A DNA stretch of 64,000 nucleotides from Ostrinia nubilalis (GCF_963855985.1 NC_087111.1:2795001-2859000); one strand, 5' to 3'; shown: positions 35,190 to 47,118, counted from the first letter of the stretch. Program-made: numbers and translations. The notes: generated by a model from the letters alone, not told the origin.

Positions 35190-35477
35190 CAGGGGCGTAG
35201 CTACAAAGGGGCAAGGCGGGGCAGTGCCCCGGGGCCCCTAAGTTCAGGTTGCCCCCGAATCCTTACCAGAAAATCTCAATTGAACTGAACTTTGAAAATT
35301 TCTCCCATTTTCAAAATAAATTAGAGAGAAATTCGAAATAAATTAGAGAGAAATCCTGATACAGATCAGGAGTAAGTAAGCTTAATATCAATAAGTTTGT
35401 TATAACCAGTTTAGATTGCAGTGGGGCCCCATTTTTTTATTTGCCCCAGGGGCATTTGTTACCTAGCCACGCCACTG
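35190..35477. mobile_element. hAT-like MITE (caggggcgtagcta)
   Basis: The left end 'caggggcgtagctac' and the inverted right end 'tagccacgccactg' match. They are flanked by gtcttggt and ctcttggt, a 7/8 match to the 8-bp duplication expected for hAT. There is no coding capacity. Confidence 0.75.
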
Positions 35478-35869
35478 CTCTTGGTGGATACTTAATCCGT
35501 CAACATAACGTAATACTTAGGTAGATACTGTAATGGCTCGACGGGGGTTGACTCCCGCTGGCAATCTCCTTTACTCATGGTACCTCCTGGAAACCTACCT
35601 CTAAAGTTTTGGAAAATATCGTAAGCTTTTATAGTTTTATGGAACAAGGACTTTTACAAAGTTAAATTGCACGTTAAGTTCGCATTTAAAACAATGAAAT
35701 ACTAAAAACATTTTTATTCTGAACTTTTGCTGTAAGTACCCTAACTCAAGATTTTGTCTTTATTACTACTTACAAGAAATATTGTCTTTAAAAACTGTTT
35801 TATTATAAGTGGCAGCAAATATTCTACAAGACTGAAATGAAACAAAGAAAATCCATGTAATCAATTTAT
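35478..35869. other. 3' flank of the membrane protein gene
   Basis: No gene was seen. The minus-strand 3' UTR of the gene ending at 35870 should lie here. Confidence 0.4.
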
Positions 35870-36634
35870 TCAACGAGCCGGGGGCGCATCATAATGTATG
35901 TGGAACACTCTGTACGCGCAATACTCCATGAGAGCCAATCCCAGCGGGTACATTACCTTAGGGCCCATCTGTGGGGCGAGGATATACGCGAATACTGCTG
36001 CCCCAGCCGTGTACCAGCCCCACTCTCTGTTATTCTGCATGGAATAGTGGCAGAGAGATATTATATTGCAGGCAATGACAAGATTCCCCAGCTGAACATT
36101 GTCCTCACCAGACAACGCCAGGGCAAAAGGTACAATCCCAGACAGCAAGTGGATTGTACTCAAAGCGTTGTTCCCTCGGTATAGGTCAGCCATGAGGCAT
36201 GGTAGAGCGAGATATCTCGAAGCTTTGTAGCTGACCGCGTAGGCTGGCTTGAAATCGTTGTTGAAGACCCCGCCTGCGAAAATAAAATAGCAATTTTACA
36301 GATGTGAGATTTGCAGAGATAATTACGTAAGGCGCTATAAAAAGCAGCAAAAAATAACATTGCCGTTAACATATTTTGATCAAGGGTTGTTCAGTATTTT
36401 GGCCTGTCTGTTACCAAGTGAAACAATGACCTTAGTTAGTGTTAGATTTAGTGCTAACAATGTCAACTAACTTTGATAGTGAAGGAATCCGAGAACCCCA
36501 TGTATGAAGAAGTTGGCGTGCATGCCCGGGTGTGTAAAACTCTTCCCTGACATGCGGCTAATCCCCCTCCCGGCAACGCAGCACAGCACAATATGTGCGA
36601 GAGATGCGTTAAGACTGTCATCCTCTGCACCCAT
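35870..36634 (-). CDS. Predicted multi-pass membrane protein, 188 aa, function unknown
   Basis: Two exons: 36634-36472 and 36273-35870. The donor reads CAAA|GTTAGT and the acceptor TTCGCAG|GC; the junction codon becomes AGC. The start is the first ATG after an in-frame stop ('MGAEDDSLNASLAHIVLCC'). The spliced frame is 567 nt with TGA at 35870-35872. The protein has several hydrophobic stretches: 'NFFIHGVLGFLHY', 'IHLLSGIVPFALAL', 'LGNLVIACNIISL', 'WYTAGAAVFAYILAP' and 'VMYPLGLALMEYCAY', suggesting about four membrane spans. No signal peptide is obvious. I do not recognise the family. Clean splice phase and GC-rich codons unlike the surroundings support a real host gene. It is divergent to PP2A-A with about 0.7 kb between start codons, so a shared promoter is possible. 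Confidence 0.85.
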
Positions 36635-37343
36635 AACACTTTGCCCCGAGTTTTATAACGCCCTCCAAACTACGTGGAATGGCATAAAAAAATAAGATTT
36701 TCCAAAAAACAGCACAGCAAAAATATTTCAAATCATTGATTGACACCGATTGATTGTCAATTTTATTGTTTTTAAAATAAGTCAATGATCGCACAAGCAG
36801 TTTCTATTTAAATAATTAATAACGACCACAGTTGGTCATAACCATATTAGTTTTACTGGACTATACTCACATTCACATCGCGAAATTTTGCTAAGAAAAA
36901 GGCAACTCCGACAAGCTAGAGTGTTGAAGTAATTGATAAAAATTTAAACATCGTCATACATTTCTCAATCACCATTTTATACAGTTTCTTTCATTGTTTT
37001 TGTTATAAAAGTGGTCCAAATTAGTGATTAGACAAGTTCCTAATATGGTTAGTTTTCGGCGAATTCAAAAAACGCGCTATTTTCTTTGTCAGGTATTTTT
37101 GTGATATGTCGTGTTAATAACCGTTGCATTACATTGTCGATTGTTCGATTATTGATTGTCTTGCCTAGACCATAGAGAATAACGCATTATTTGACAAGCA
37201 GCTGCCATATTGCTTGCTGTTCGGGATTTTGTGAAATACGTTTTACAACAAATCTAAAAAAACTGAAACCGAATTCCTTCCAGGGAAAATTGTGTCGTAC
37301 TTAACATTCGAAATAAATAAGTATCACTTTTAAAACATACAAA
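36635..37343. promoter_or_regulatory. Divergent intergenic region, likely bidirectional promoter
   Basis: These 709 bp separate the start codons of two head-to-head genes. They must hold both 5' UTRs and at least the core promoters. No TATA element or other site can be assigned with confidence. The PP2A-A start context is 'caaaatgg'. The promoter role is inference from gene layout. Confidence 0.5.
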
Positions 37344-40300
37344 ATGGCTGCGAGCGACTCTGGGACGGATGAGTCACTTTATCCTATTGCTGTGCTGATA
37401 GACGAGTTGAAAAATGAGGATGTACAGCTCAGATTGAATTCTATCAAGAAGCTGTCGACAATTGCGTTGGCTTTGGGCGTGGACAGGACCCGATCGGAGC
37501 TGATTCCGTTCCTGACCGAGACCATTTACGATGAGGATGAAGTCCTGCTTGCTCTCGCTGAGCAACTTGGTAAGTTAATATTTTTATGTCTTTACATCGT
37601 TTTACGTCTTACAAGAACACATTAGGATCATAAATGGACTTTACGCATCGTTTTTAACAAGTACTCAATGAGTTTGGCATTGTATTCTTTCGGTATAACC
37701 TTATCTTTCACACAATGAGACAAGTACCTCCTATATTTCCTTGTTACAAAAACCGTACAGTTTTGGCATGTAATTTGTTTTTATTGCGCACATATTTTGA
37801 AGAGGATATAAATACAATGTTTATGAAAATAGCCTTATGTAAGGACATAGTCAATGTCAAACGAATTGCAACATACTGCGGGCTATACATTATTACATTT
37901 GCACTATCTATTATTTAGTTAACACACTTCACCGTGTTATGGCTTCCTATCTTGAGACTGTATCAAGTAAATTAGATTATTGTTTACTATTTTAGACTAC
38001 TAGCTTCATAAAATTTTAATTTTCGCTTAAACTTGTAACAAATTCTCAGCTCAAATTTCACAAATATGAAATACAAATTAAATGTAACGTAATCCTTTTC
38101 TTCAAAAACCAGGTAACTTCATCCACCTCGTTGGTGGTGGTGAGTTCGCTCACTGCCTGTTACCGCCCCTGGAATCGCTTGCCACCGTTGAAGAGACAGT
38201 CGTCCGGGATAAAGCCGTGGCCTCACTCCGTGCTGTCGCTGCGCACCACACACCGCAGGCTCTCGAACAGCACTTCGTTCCGTTAGTGCAGCGTCTGGCC
38301 GGTGGTGACTGGTTCACATCCCGGGCTTCTGCTTGTGGATTGTTCAGGTAACTGTTATTCATGTATTGTTTCACCACTATGGTGTAGGTAGTTAAAAGAT
38401 AGAAACAACTTTCTTGAATTAGCTTTAGAAACTGTCAATTTTTTAATATAGTATGACAAAGTGGACTCAATTAGAGGCTGAAGAGGTCTTAGTTTCCCTA
38501 AAATTGCTTTACTGCGCATTGTGCAAGTCAAGATGTGTTTGCTCAAATTAATAGATACATGCACACTTCAGTGTTAATGAATATTTCCTTTGTTCTATTG
38601 ATATGGACTATTTCTTTATTTAGGTAGCTTTAAATGTTGCAAATGAATATACAGTACAGATTGATCCAAAGCATTCAAATTGTTAATCATAATCTAATTA
38701 CAAAGTACTCCAGGAAAATGGCTAAGTTGTCTACATCTTGTACAGTTTGAGTGAACTTGTTTAACAGAGGAAAGTGTACAGGTTTGTTGTTGACACGTCA
38801 CGAAGAGGCAAGTGTCCTTGGTTGGACATTGTAATATACTCTTGAACATCATTCTTTTGTCTCCAGCGTATGCTACACTCGTGTCTCAGCACCAGTCAAA
38901 GCGGAACTCCGTCAGCACTTCCACTCGCTCTGCCAAGATGACACGCCGATGGTGCGGCGCGCGGCCGCGTACAAACTCGGCGAGTTCGCGCGAGTCGTCG
39001 AGGTCGAATACGTCAAGAGCGACCTTATTCCCATGTTCGTGCGTCTAGCTAAGGTCAGTGGGTGTTCTTATATTACCTTTTCTGTCAGTGGTAGGTAGAT
39101 ATCTAGATCTGGCAGCAATCTTCTTCTTAGTCGCTACACTCTTGTCAGAGTAGTCGTGGTCGTCACACTTGGTCCGGTGGCAAGCCTCACAATCGTCAAT
39201 TGGCAGCAATATCGGGTGTTAATTCTGTCAACACCCTAAGTGCGAAAAAAAGAACATACACCAAGAGTTACCGGTCTCAATAGATAGGAAATAGATGGAG
39301 TCAGCAAATATTAATGATTATTATGAAGGAATGAGGACACAAACCCTTCAGTGGCCAGTTTCCAGTGGAGTAATAGCACTAACCCAAGACGTCCCTCGTA
39401 AAATACCACTAAGGGAACATAGACGTGTCATTTCCACTCGTGCCAAGGTGACACGCCGATGGTGCGGCGCGTAGATGACACGCCGATCTTCTTCTTTTCG
39501 TGTCGACAACAAACCTACACAGTGTCAGCCCAAAACTCCGCCACAAGAGTGGCGTTGTCACATGACACGCCGATAGCATAGTACCACAATGCTGTAGTGT
39601 TTCTTCTCCCACCATGCATCTTCTGCAGAGTGGAGAGTGCAGACCAAATCTTTTATTTGCTTCTGAGAAGCTTTCAGTAGTTTAGTTGACTAGAATCAAG
39701 CACAATGATCCAATCGAGAGGCTAAGTGCGATTTGATTGTCCTGCTAAACTAAACCTGCCTCTAAATTGGAGAAAGTCGTTTTCTTCAAGACTAACATGA
39801 TGATGCTTACTCTCTCTGGATACACTTTTCCGTATTTGTATTAAATTGTAGTTTAGTCATTATCTATATATACCTACAACGTGTCCCAAAATTCAAGGAT
39901 AAGCCGGCGCCGCAGGGTGGACCTAGTCATGACTGCTTTAGGAAAAATAGGAAAAAAAATCTATCTTAATTATTTTTTAAGTTACACAATAAATTATGAA
40001 ATTCGTCGAAAATTGACACCCCTTATGATATTTTACATTACCACGACTACAATTTTTCAAATACTTCAGTTTTTTTGTTTGTATCGGCAACTTAAGTAGT
40101 GCTGCTGTCCACCCCAATTCTTAAAACCCTCAGAATCCTTGCAGTTTTTACACAAAAGTTAATCAAAATATGATATTTCCTTAAAATGTTGAACGATTTT
40201 TACTTACACTCCACTTTGACTCGTCGTTTTGTAAAAAAACAGTATGAACACTACTGCGGCAAGTTTTTTAAAAAGTTGACGCAACTATCCAAGATTCCGA

Positions 40301-43300
40301 AATGGTATAATACACTATGAAAACTAGTCGCAAAAAGATATGCGTACCATTTTTACAAGCACTTCGCTTGTTAGTTAGTATGGGATAAATCTTGCAACTG
40401 AATTTAAAACCAGTTCTCCTTAACCAATTGAGCTGAAAGGACATTGTCAGAAACGGCCTTAGATTCCTGGGCACAGCAGTAAAGTATCAAAATTAATCTC
40501 TTACTTTTTGAATACATAAATATTAATTAGATTGTAATGGACACTTGAGGATTAGAAAATGAAATAATAAAAGTCTTTTATATGTATTCCATAATACTAT
40601 GACGACATCCGGACATTTTAGGGCGTGGCCTGCTCCATATCCTATGAAGTTCCATAATTTGTGTCGATAAAATCTATGTAAAATCGGCACAAGGCAATGC
40701 CGTACTTCATTGTTAGGAATCCACGTAATAGTGATGTTGACTGCGGTCATCATAGACAATAAGATACCGATCTTGTAAATAAAATAAATCGTCCAAATTG
40801 CTACAGTATGACTAGATTTTAATTAAAAGTTAAAAATATATTGCACGATACTACAAGAAGCTATCTAATGTGTCCAACTGGTCTAAAAGGTCATGAATAA
40901 AATAAAAAGAATTGAAAAATCCAATGCCGCTTAAAGTGAGAGAAATGTCTAAAGTTCTAATAGAATTGAAAGTTTTATTCGCTCAAAATGCTTATAACAA
41001 TAATTGATAATACATTTCAAATATTAAGTACCTTTATAATGTATCGATAGAACCAAAATGATGTCCTGTCAGCTTGGAAAGGGAAAACCCAGGATTGGGG
41101 GAGCGCTCCAGGCAATTTTCAGAACATTTCATAGGTGGTAGTAAATAATATTTATTTTATTATTAAAATTGAATATTTTGATATTGATAAAATTGCCATA
41201 TACCTTTCGATTCAAATACCGAATATTTTTCAATCGATAAAAATTATCGAGAATTGTTAATAATATTCAATTAAAAGTTGTTCAATCCCTAGTCATGCAT
41301 AGACTAAGACGGTAAGCATGGAGATAGTTAGTTTGGTAAGTCACGTGTTAAATGTCAAGAGTGGAAAGTAAACATAGGATTCATGTTATTTATTTACGTG
41401 CAAAATGTAAGTAAGTAAATCATAAAAGTGGAACGCCGAGCTATTTCCAAAACCCGTCCAATATTATAATACAATTTGGCTGCGACAACTACAATTCAGA
41501 ACATCTCCCAAATCGATGTGCATACAATATTATAATACAATACTAGTAAGTAAGAGGTTATGATAACAATATTGCTAACAATAAGTTTATAGAATTGGTC
41601 CGCCAGGAATAATTGTTCTTACATAAAGATTTGTGTCATTTAGAACCTAGAAAGTATTTTTTCGGCACTGTTGATCTAACGGCGAACAATGTATGGAGAA
41701 CGAACATTGTCCTTTGGTATACTTGTGTAAGTACGATGACAATGCAATATTATGGTACCATTGAGCTGGATGGAGTATGGAGGTGGCCATAAGAACTCTT
41801 AACGAAACGGCGGAATTACATCTAGTTTGGGTTCGTTGGACTTGTCTTTTCGAGCACTTTAGTGCTAGATGATGTTCAGGGTCCTGATGATGAAGTCAAG
41901 AGGTGGCAGGAGCTGGCCATAGGAACTCCTAAACGAAACGGCGGAAGCTTATCGAGTTTGGGTTCGTTGGATTTGTCTTTTCGAGCACTTTAGTACTAGA
42001 TGATGTCCAGGGTCCTGATGATGAAGTCAATTATAATTTTCAAACAAAGTCAAGCTTGTTTTTAAACTCGTGCTCGAAAAGACAAATCCAACGAACCCAA
42101 ACTCGATAAGCTTCCGCCGTTTTGTTTAGGAGTTCCTATGGCCAGCTCCTGCCACCTCTTGACTTCATCATCAGGACCCCATAGCTGGGCACCGTTAATC
42201 AAATAGTTAACTTCGTTAATCGTTAAACCGTTACTAAAAAAATTAACTTCGTTAAACGTTAAAACGTTACATTTCGGATGATTTAACGCAAGTTAACGTT
42301 AATCGTTAATCCGTTAACACGTGATAATAACGAAAAAAATTATTGTATGCAAGGTTCAAATAATTTCGAAAGCTTGTATCGCGCATGGAATTAATTCCTC
42401 TTTTATTTCTGCGCAACAAGTTTATGCGAAATTATTTGAACCTTGTATAAGTACAATTATTTTTTTCGTTTTAGTACAACTGCATTTCAGAATAAAAGCT
42501 TTTATTATAATTTTATTATACATTTTAGTTGTATCCCAATCTCAGAGCCTTGGTACAAATTACAATACAATTTAGCACCAAAGTGCTCGAAAAGAGAAAT
42601 CCAACAAACCCAAACTCGATAAGTTTCCACCGTTTCGTTTAGGAATTCCTATGGCCACCTCTTGACTCCATCATCAGGACCCTGGACATCATCTAGTACT
42701 AAAGTGCTACAAATGACAAATCCAACGAACCCAAATTCGATGCAATTCCGCCGTTTCATTTAGGAGTTTCTATGGCCACCTCTTGACTCCATCATCAGAC
42801 CAGCTCAATGGTACTATAACATTGCATTGTCAACATACTTACATAAGTATACCCAGCTCAATCGGTTGAGGAAAACTGGTCTTAAATTCAGTTGTAAATA
42901 AATAAAAAAAATCATTTTTTACATTGTTGCGTTGGTGATCGGTTACAAAAACTGTTGTTTTGGGTTCTGGAAGTTCTGGAAGCCCGAACGTACTTGTCAG
43001 AACGCGTTTTTCAGCGTGTCTGCTGTATGTTTGTAAATAGTAGGTACTGGATTAACGATTAACGGACTTAGGATAATTTAACGGAAGTTAACGAGTTCGT
43101 TAACATTTTTTAAAGTTAACTTAAAAGTTAATCCGTTAATAGAAATGTTAACTTCGTTAATTAACGATTAACGGATTAACGAGTTAATGCCCAGCTATGC
43201 AGGACCCTGAACATCGTCTAGCACTAAAGTGCTCGAAAAGACAAGTCCAACGAACCCAAACTAGATGTAATTCCGCCGTTTCGTTAAGAGTTCCTATGGC

Positions 43301-46300
43301 CACCTCCATACTCCATCCAGCTCAATGGTACCATAATATTGCATTGTCATCGTACTTACACAAGTATACCAAATTTCAGCTCAATTGGTTAAGGAAAACT
43401 GGTTTTAAATTCAGTTGCAAGATTTATCTCATACTAACTTACAAGCGAAATGCTTGTAAAAATGGTACGCATATCTTTTTTGCGACTAGTTTTCTTAGAG
43501 TATTATACCATTTCGGAATCTTGGATAGTTGCGTCAACTTAAAAAAAACTTGCCGCAGTAGTGTTCATACTGTTTTTTTTTACAAAACGACGAGTCAAAG
43601 TGGAGTGTAAGTAAAAATCGTACAAAATTTTAAGGAAATATCATATTTTGATTAACTTTTGTGTAAAAACTGCAAGGATTCTGAGGGTTTTAAGAATTGG
43701 GGTGGACAGCAGCACTACTTAAGTTGCCGATACAAACAAAAAAAGTGAAGTATTTGAAAAATTGTAGTCGTGGTAATGTAAAATATCATAAGGGGTGTCA
43801 ATTTTCGATGAATTTCATAATTTATTGTGTAACTTAAAAAATAATTGAGATAGATTTTTTTTCTTATTTTTCCTAAAGCAGTCATGACTATGTCCACCCT
43901 GCGGCGCTGGCTTATCCTTGAATTTTGGGACACGTTGTATAAAAGGAAGTCGTGTTAGTTACTCCACTTATAACTCAAGAACGGCTGAACCGATTTAGCT
44001 GAAAATTGTCAGGGAGGTAGTTTAGAGCCAGGAGAAGGACATAGGATACTTTTTATCCCGTTCGAAATTAAAAAAAAAAGTCTGCTTATTTATTGCCATT
44101 AAGGCGGAACAAAGTTCGCCGGGTCAGCTAGTTAGTATTAAATTAAACGTTGGACTGCTTAACTTGACTTGTAGACGCTTATATCTGTCGCTGTACTGGT
44201 TACATAGCACCACTGGGTGCCCACGACACAGGTTATTCCTAGTGTGGGACCCGCAGACAAAGCAATATAATGTTTACCGATTTCATTGTTACCAATTGTA
44301 TTTGAAGGTGTATGCGTAAACGGTGTGTTTGCATAAATAAAATATTTGTATTTGTATATTTGCTTATTGCAGGACGAGCAAGACTCAGTCCGCCTGCTAG
44401 CAGCAGAAGCCAGCGCGGCCGTAGCTGCCCTTTTACCGCCTGAAGACATGGAGCAGCTGGTCATGCCGACCGTGCGCAGCCTGGCCGGAGACACCTCCTG
44501 GCGCGTGCGGTACATGGTGGCGGACAAGTGAGTGTCCACCTAAAGTCCGGTCGCCGAGCAGATAGAATTTCGACCAATGACCCTAAACTACCTATCTTTA
44601 TCGCTGGCGCTTAAGTTTATTGCTGTCGCGCTTGCACTCACTGCCGCCGCGCGTCGCAGTATTTACACGCGAGGGATAAGGATGGGGCTTGGGGTCATTG
44701 GACGAAATTCTACGTGCTCGGCGACCGGACGTTACCTGGAAACGTTTTTAAAAGTCAACTCTTTGTTTATACAAGTACTTTTAAGAGCTTCTTGAAACCT
44801 GTAGAACCATCAAGTAGAACGTTTTTCGCGTAGCGACTATGGACCTAAAGATGTAGTGTAGGCAGGACACCCGCTACATCAAAGAATGCTAAGTTCACAG
44901 ATACAAGTTTAGTTTACTGCCAATTTTAAGGGTTCCGTTGTCCTGACAAGGAACCCTTATAGTTTCCTCATGTCTGTCTGTTCGTCCGAGGGTTTGCTTG
45001 GAAACTATTGGCACTAGAGAGCTGCTGCTTTTAGGGTAGCTCCCCTACATGTAAAGTGAGGGTGAATTTTTTTTTTTCATCTTCTACCCCATCGTGTGGT
45101 ATCGTTGGATAAGTCTTTTAATATAGCTTAGGGGTTTCTAAGACTATTTTTTTCCATTTAGGGATCGGTTTGCAAAATATTTAAGTTGACACTTTAATCA
45201 ATTTTTGTTCGAGTAGGGCGTCCCCCTCAACTTTCCAGGAAAACTTAGAAGAAAATATTAAAAGTGACTTAAGATGAAGTAATTGCTTGCTTCTGAAATA
45301 TATTGTGTTAACACGGACTACTACGGAACCCTACACTGCGCGTGTCACGACACGCACTTGGCCAATTTTTTAATTCTCTTGTCTTTCCATCTAAAATTTC
45401 TACAAACACTACCAATAATATCTAACACCCTCTATTCCATCAGGTTCGTCGAGCTGCAACAAGCCGTGGGCCCTGAACTGGCCCGCGCGGAACTGGCACA
45501 GATCTTCCAAGCGCTCCTCAAGGACACAGAAGCAGAGGTTCGCGCCGCCGCCGCTGGAAAGGTAAACAATATACATACTAAAGCCCGGTCTCTGAGCACG
45601 TAGAATTTTGTCCAATGACCCCTAGCTACCCATCCTTATCGCTCGCGCGTAATTATGTTGCTATCGCTCTCGCACACTTACTGCGGGTGCCAGTCGCACA
45701 GTCGCGACAGCAATATAATTACGCGCGAGCGATAAGGATGGGTAGCTAGGGGTCATTGGACAAAATTCTACGTGCTCACGGACAAGACTATACAACAATG
45801 ACGACTTCATGAAGGTAGCAGGAAGGCGCTGGATGCAGGCCGCTACCAAACCGGTCATTGTGGAAATCTTCTTCTTGTCGTGTCGACAACAAACCTACAC
45901 AGCGTCGGTCCTAAACTCCGCCACAAGAATGGTTCTTTCAAGAACAGACAAGAAGAAGATTGTGGAAATTATAATATAAGCCTATGTTCAGCAATGTCTA
46001 GCAATGGACGTCGTTTGGCTGAAATGACGAAAGCTAGCTAGCTACCACCATCTTACCTGAGTATGTTGCCATATCAACAATGGTAGATTTCCTGTGGTTG
46101 AGGATTCCAGGTGAAGTTCGCTTCACCTTCGGGTTGATCATCACTTGCCATCAGGTGAGGCCAAGAGCTTATCCTTGTTATGGCTAAAACAAACCGATAG
46201 GAATATGTCTGTCTATTCTTATAAATATTTTTTTTTATTCCCAGGTCAAGGACTTCTGCATGAACTTGGACAAGGCTCACCAGGAGCACATCATCATGAG

Positions 46301-47096
46301 CATGATCCTGCCGCAGATCAAGGACCTGGTGTGCGACCCCAACCAGCACGTCAAGTCCGCTCTCGCCTCCGTCATCATGGGACTCAGCCCCATCGTCGGC
46401 CGCCAGAACACCGTAGACCACCTCCTGCCTCTATTCCTTACACAGCTGAAAGACGAATGCCCTGAAGTCCGTCTGAACATCATTTCGAACCTGGAATGCG
46501 TCAATGAGGTCATCGGAATCCAACAACTCGTCCAATCTCTTCTACCGGCTATCGTGGAACTGGCTGAAGACACAAAATGGCGCGTGCGACTTGCCATCAT
46601 CGAACACATGCCGCTTCTAGCCGGTCAACTCGGCCAGGAGTTCTTCGATGAGAAGCTGACTGGACTATGCATGTCCTGGCTCATTGATCATGTTTACGCT
46701 ATCCGTGAAGCGGCTACTCTGAATCTGAAGAAGTTAGTTGAACAGTATGGATCCCAATGGGCAGAGACAAACGTCATCCCCAAAGTCCTCGCGATGTCGC
46801 GCGAACAGAACTACTTGCACCGAATGACTTATCTCTTCTGCATCAATGTTCTCTCTGAAGTCTGTGGCAAAGATGTCACAACCCGAGTCTTGCTCCCAAC
46901 TGTCTTGTCTATGGCCGATGACAATGTTGCCAACGTCAGATTCAACGTTGCCAAGACCCTCCAAAAGATGGCGCCTTTCTTGGATCCTGCTGTTATCCAA
47001 CCCCAAGTGAAACCGGTTCTGGAGAAACTGAACGTGGACCCTGATGTAGACGTCAAATACTTCGCATCAGAAGCGATCGCTGGAATCGCCGGCTAA
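37344..47096 (+). CDS. Pp2A-29B: PP2A 65-kDa regulatory (scaffold) subunit A
   Basis: Six exons: 37344-37569, 38113-38347, 38867-39053, 44373-44527, 45444-45561 and 46245-47096. All have GT/AG borders and matching phases, giving 590 residues plus TAA, the normal length of PP2A-A in animals (about 589-591). The protein is a solenoid of 15 HEAT repeats that holds the catalytic C subunit and a variable B subunit of the cytosolic/nuclear Ser/Thr phosphatase. Diagnostic stretches include '[19 protein letters not shown]' at the N terminus, '[15 protein letters not shown]', '[10 protein letters not shown]', '[18 protein letters not shown]' and '[17 protein letters not shown]'. The exons are GC-richer than the introns. 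Intron 3 (39054-44372) is unusually large and filled by a 4-kb foldback element. MITEs start 13 and 16 bp after the donors of exons 4 and 5. Expression should be constitutive. The gene is convergent with Vha55. Confidence 0.97.
39426..39472 (+). repeat. Partial duplicate of PP2A-A exon 3 inside intron 3
   Basis: About 47 bp match exon 3 around 38915-38962, sharing 'ttccactcg', 'tgccaag' and 'tgacacgccgatggtgcggc'. The copy lacks a short 'ctc' and diverges right after 'cggcgcg'. Further 'tgacacgccgat' pieces follow at 39475 and 39562. It has no splice sites of its own and cannot encode the repeat. Confidence 0.8.
39877..43937. mobile_element. 4-kb foldback DNA element in PP2A-A intron 3
   Basis: The ends 'caacgtgtcccaaaattcaa' (left) and their inverse at 43937 are flanked by TA. 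The left arm 39877-40438 mirrors 43375-43937. The arm then continues as 41704-41885 against 43201-43371, so the left arm is split by a ~1.27-kb insertion (40439-41703). Total arm length is about 740 bp. Mirrored short frames in the two arms are a result of the inverted repeat and not genes. The core 41886-42172 repeats the unit containing 'tttgggttcgttgga'. TA duplication and long arms suggest a Tc1/mariner-related foldback element; no transposase is present. Confidence 0.85.
42181..43200. mobile_element. hAT-like element rich in 'gttaac' motifs, nested in the foldback
   Basis: Ends 'atagctgggca' and 'tgcccagctat' are inverted. Both subterminal zones are dense in 'cgttaa'/'ttaacg'. The flanks 'aggacccc' (42173-42180) and 'aggaccct' (43201-43208) match at 7 of 8 bases, as expected for a hAT target duplication. 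There is no transposase frame. Confidence 0.8.
43940..44132 (+). mobile_element. Helitron-like short element abutting the foldback
   Basis: It contains 'acggctgaaccgatttagct' and ends 'gttcgccgggtcagctagt', as does the copy at 15171-15342. It begins directly after the right end of the foldback element. Confidence 0.65.
44541..44734. mobile_element. MITE family B, copy 2, 13 bp after the exon 4 donor
   Basis: Ends 'taaagtccggtcgccgagca' and the inverse (taacgtccggtcgccgagca) pair, followed by 'gaccaatgaccct' and its mirror. It is a single-core version of the element at 23077-23352. Confidence 0.85.
44928..45350. repeat. Possible repeat with 'gggttccg' ends
   Basis: The left part 'agggttccgttgtcctgaca' forms a small hairpin with 'aaggaaccctta'. 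The right part ends 'cggaaccctacactgcgcgt'. Such ends recur in lepidopteran introns, but only one copy is in this window, so the boundaries are approximate. Confidence 0.45.
45578..45792. mobile_element. MITE family B, copy 3, 16 bp after the exon 5 donor
   Basis: The arms run from 'taaagcccggtctctgagca' to the inverted right end 'gacaagactata', with 'gtccaatgacccctagctac' and its mirror. It is closer to copy 1 than to copy 2 in the core 'cgctcgcgcgtaattat'. Confidence 0.85.
45800..46035 (+). repeat. RTE 3' end split by another short insertion
   Basis: 'gaaggtagcaggaaggcgct' up to 'tggctgaaatgac' is the RTE 3' end on the plus strand. A ~90-bp hairpin element with 'tcttcttgtcgtgtcgacaa' and inverse 'agaagaag' (about 45869-45960) interrupts it, flanked by 'ttgtggaaat'-type repeats. 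The same short element recurs near 39485-39560. Confidence 0.7.
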
Positions 47097-47112
47097 ATTA
47101 AATTGAATACTT

Positions 47113-47118
47113 AATAAA
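47113..47118 (+). terminator. Polyadenylation signal of PP2A-A (aataaa)
   Basis: AATAAA begins 17 bp after the stop codon. This would give a very short 3' UTR; further signals may exist downstream. Confidence 0.6.

Noticed and set aside
39881..40099. 72-residue frame with a near-identical mirror at 43715-43933
   Set aside because: The pair lies in the arms of the foldback element. It is duplicated because the DNA is inverted-repeated; there is no start context or family signal.
46074..47056. Antisense frames over the last PP2A-A exon
   Set aside because: They are shadows of a strongly coding exon; the plus frame matches PP2A-A throughout.
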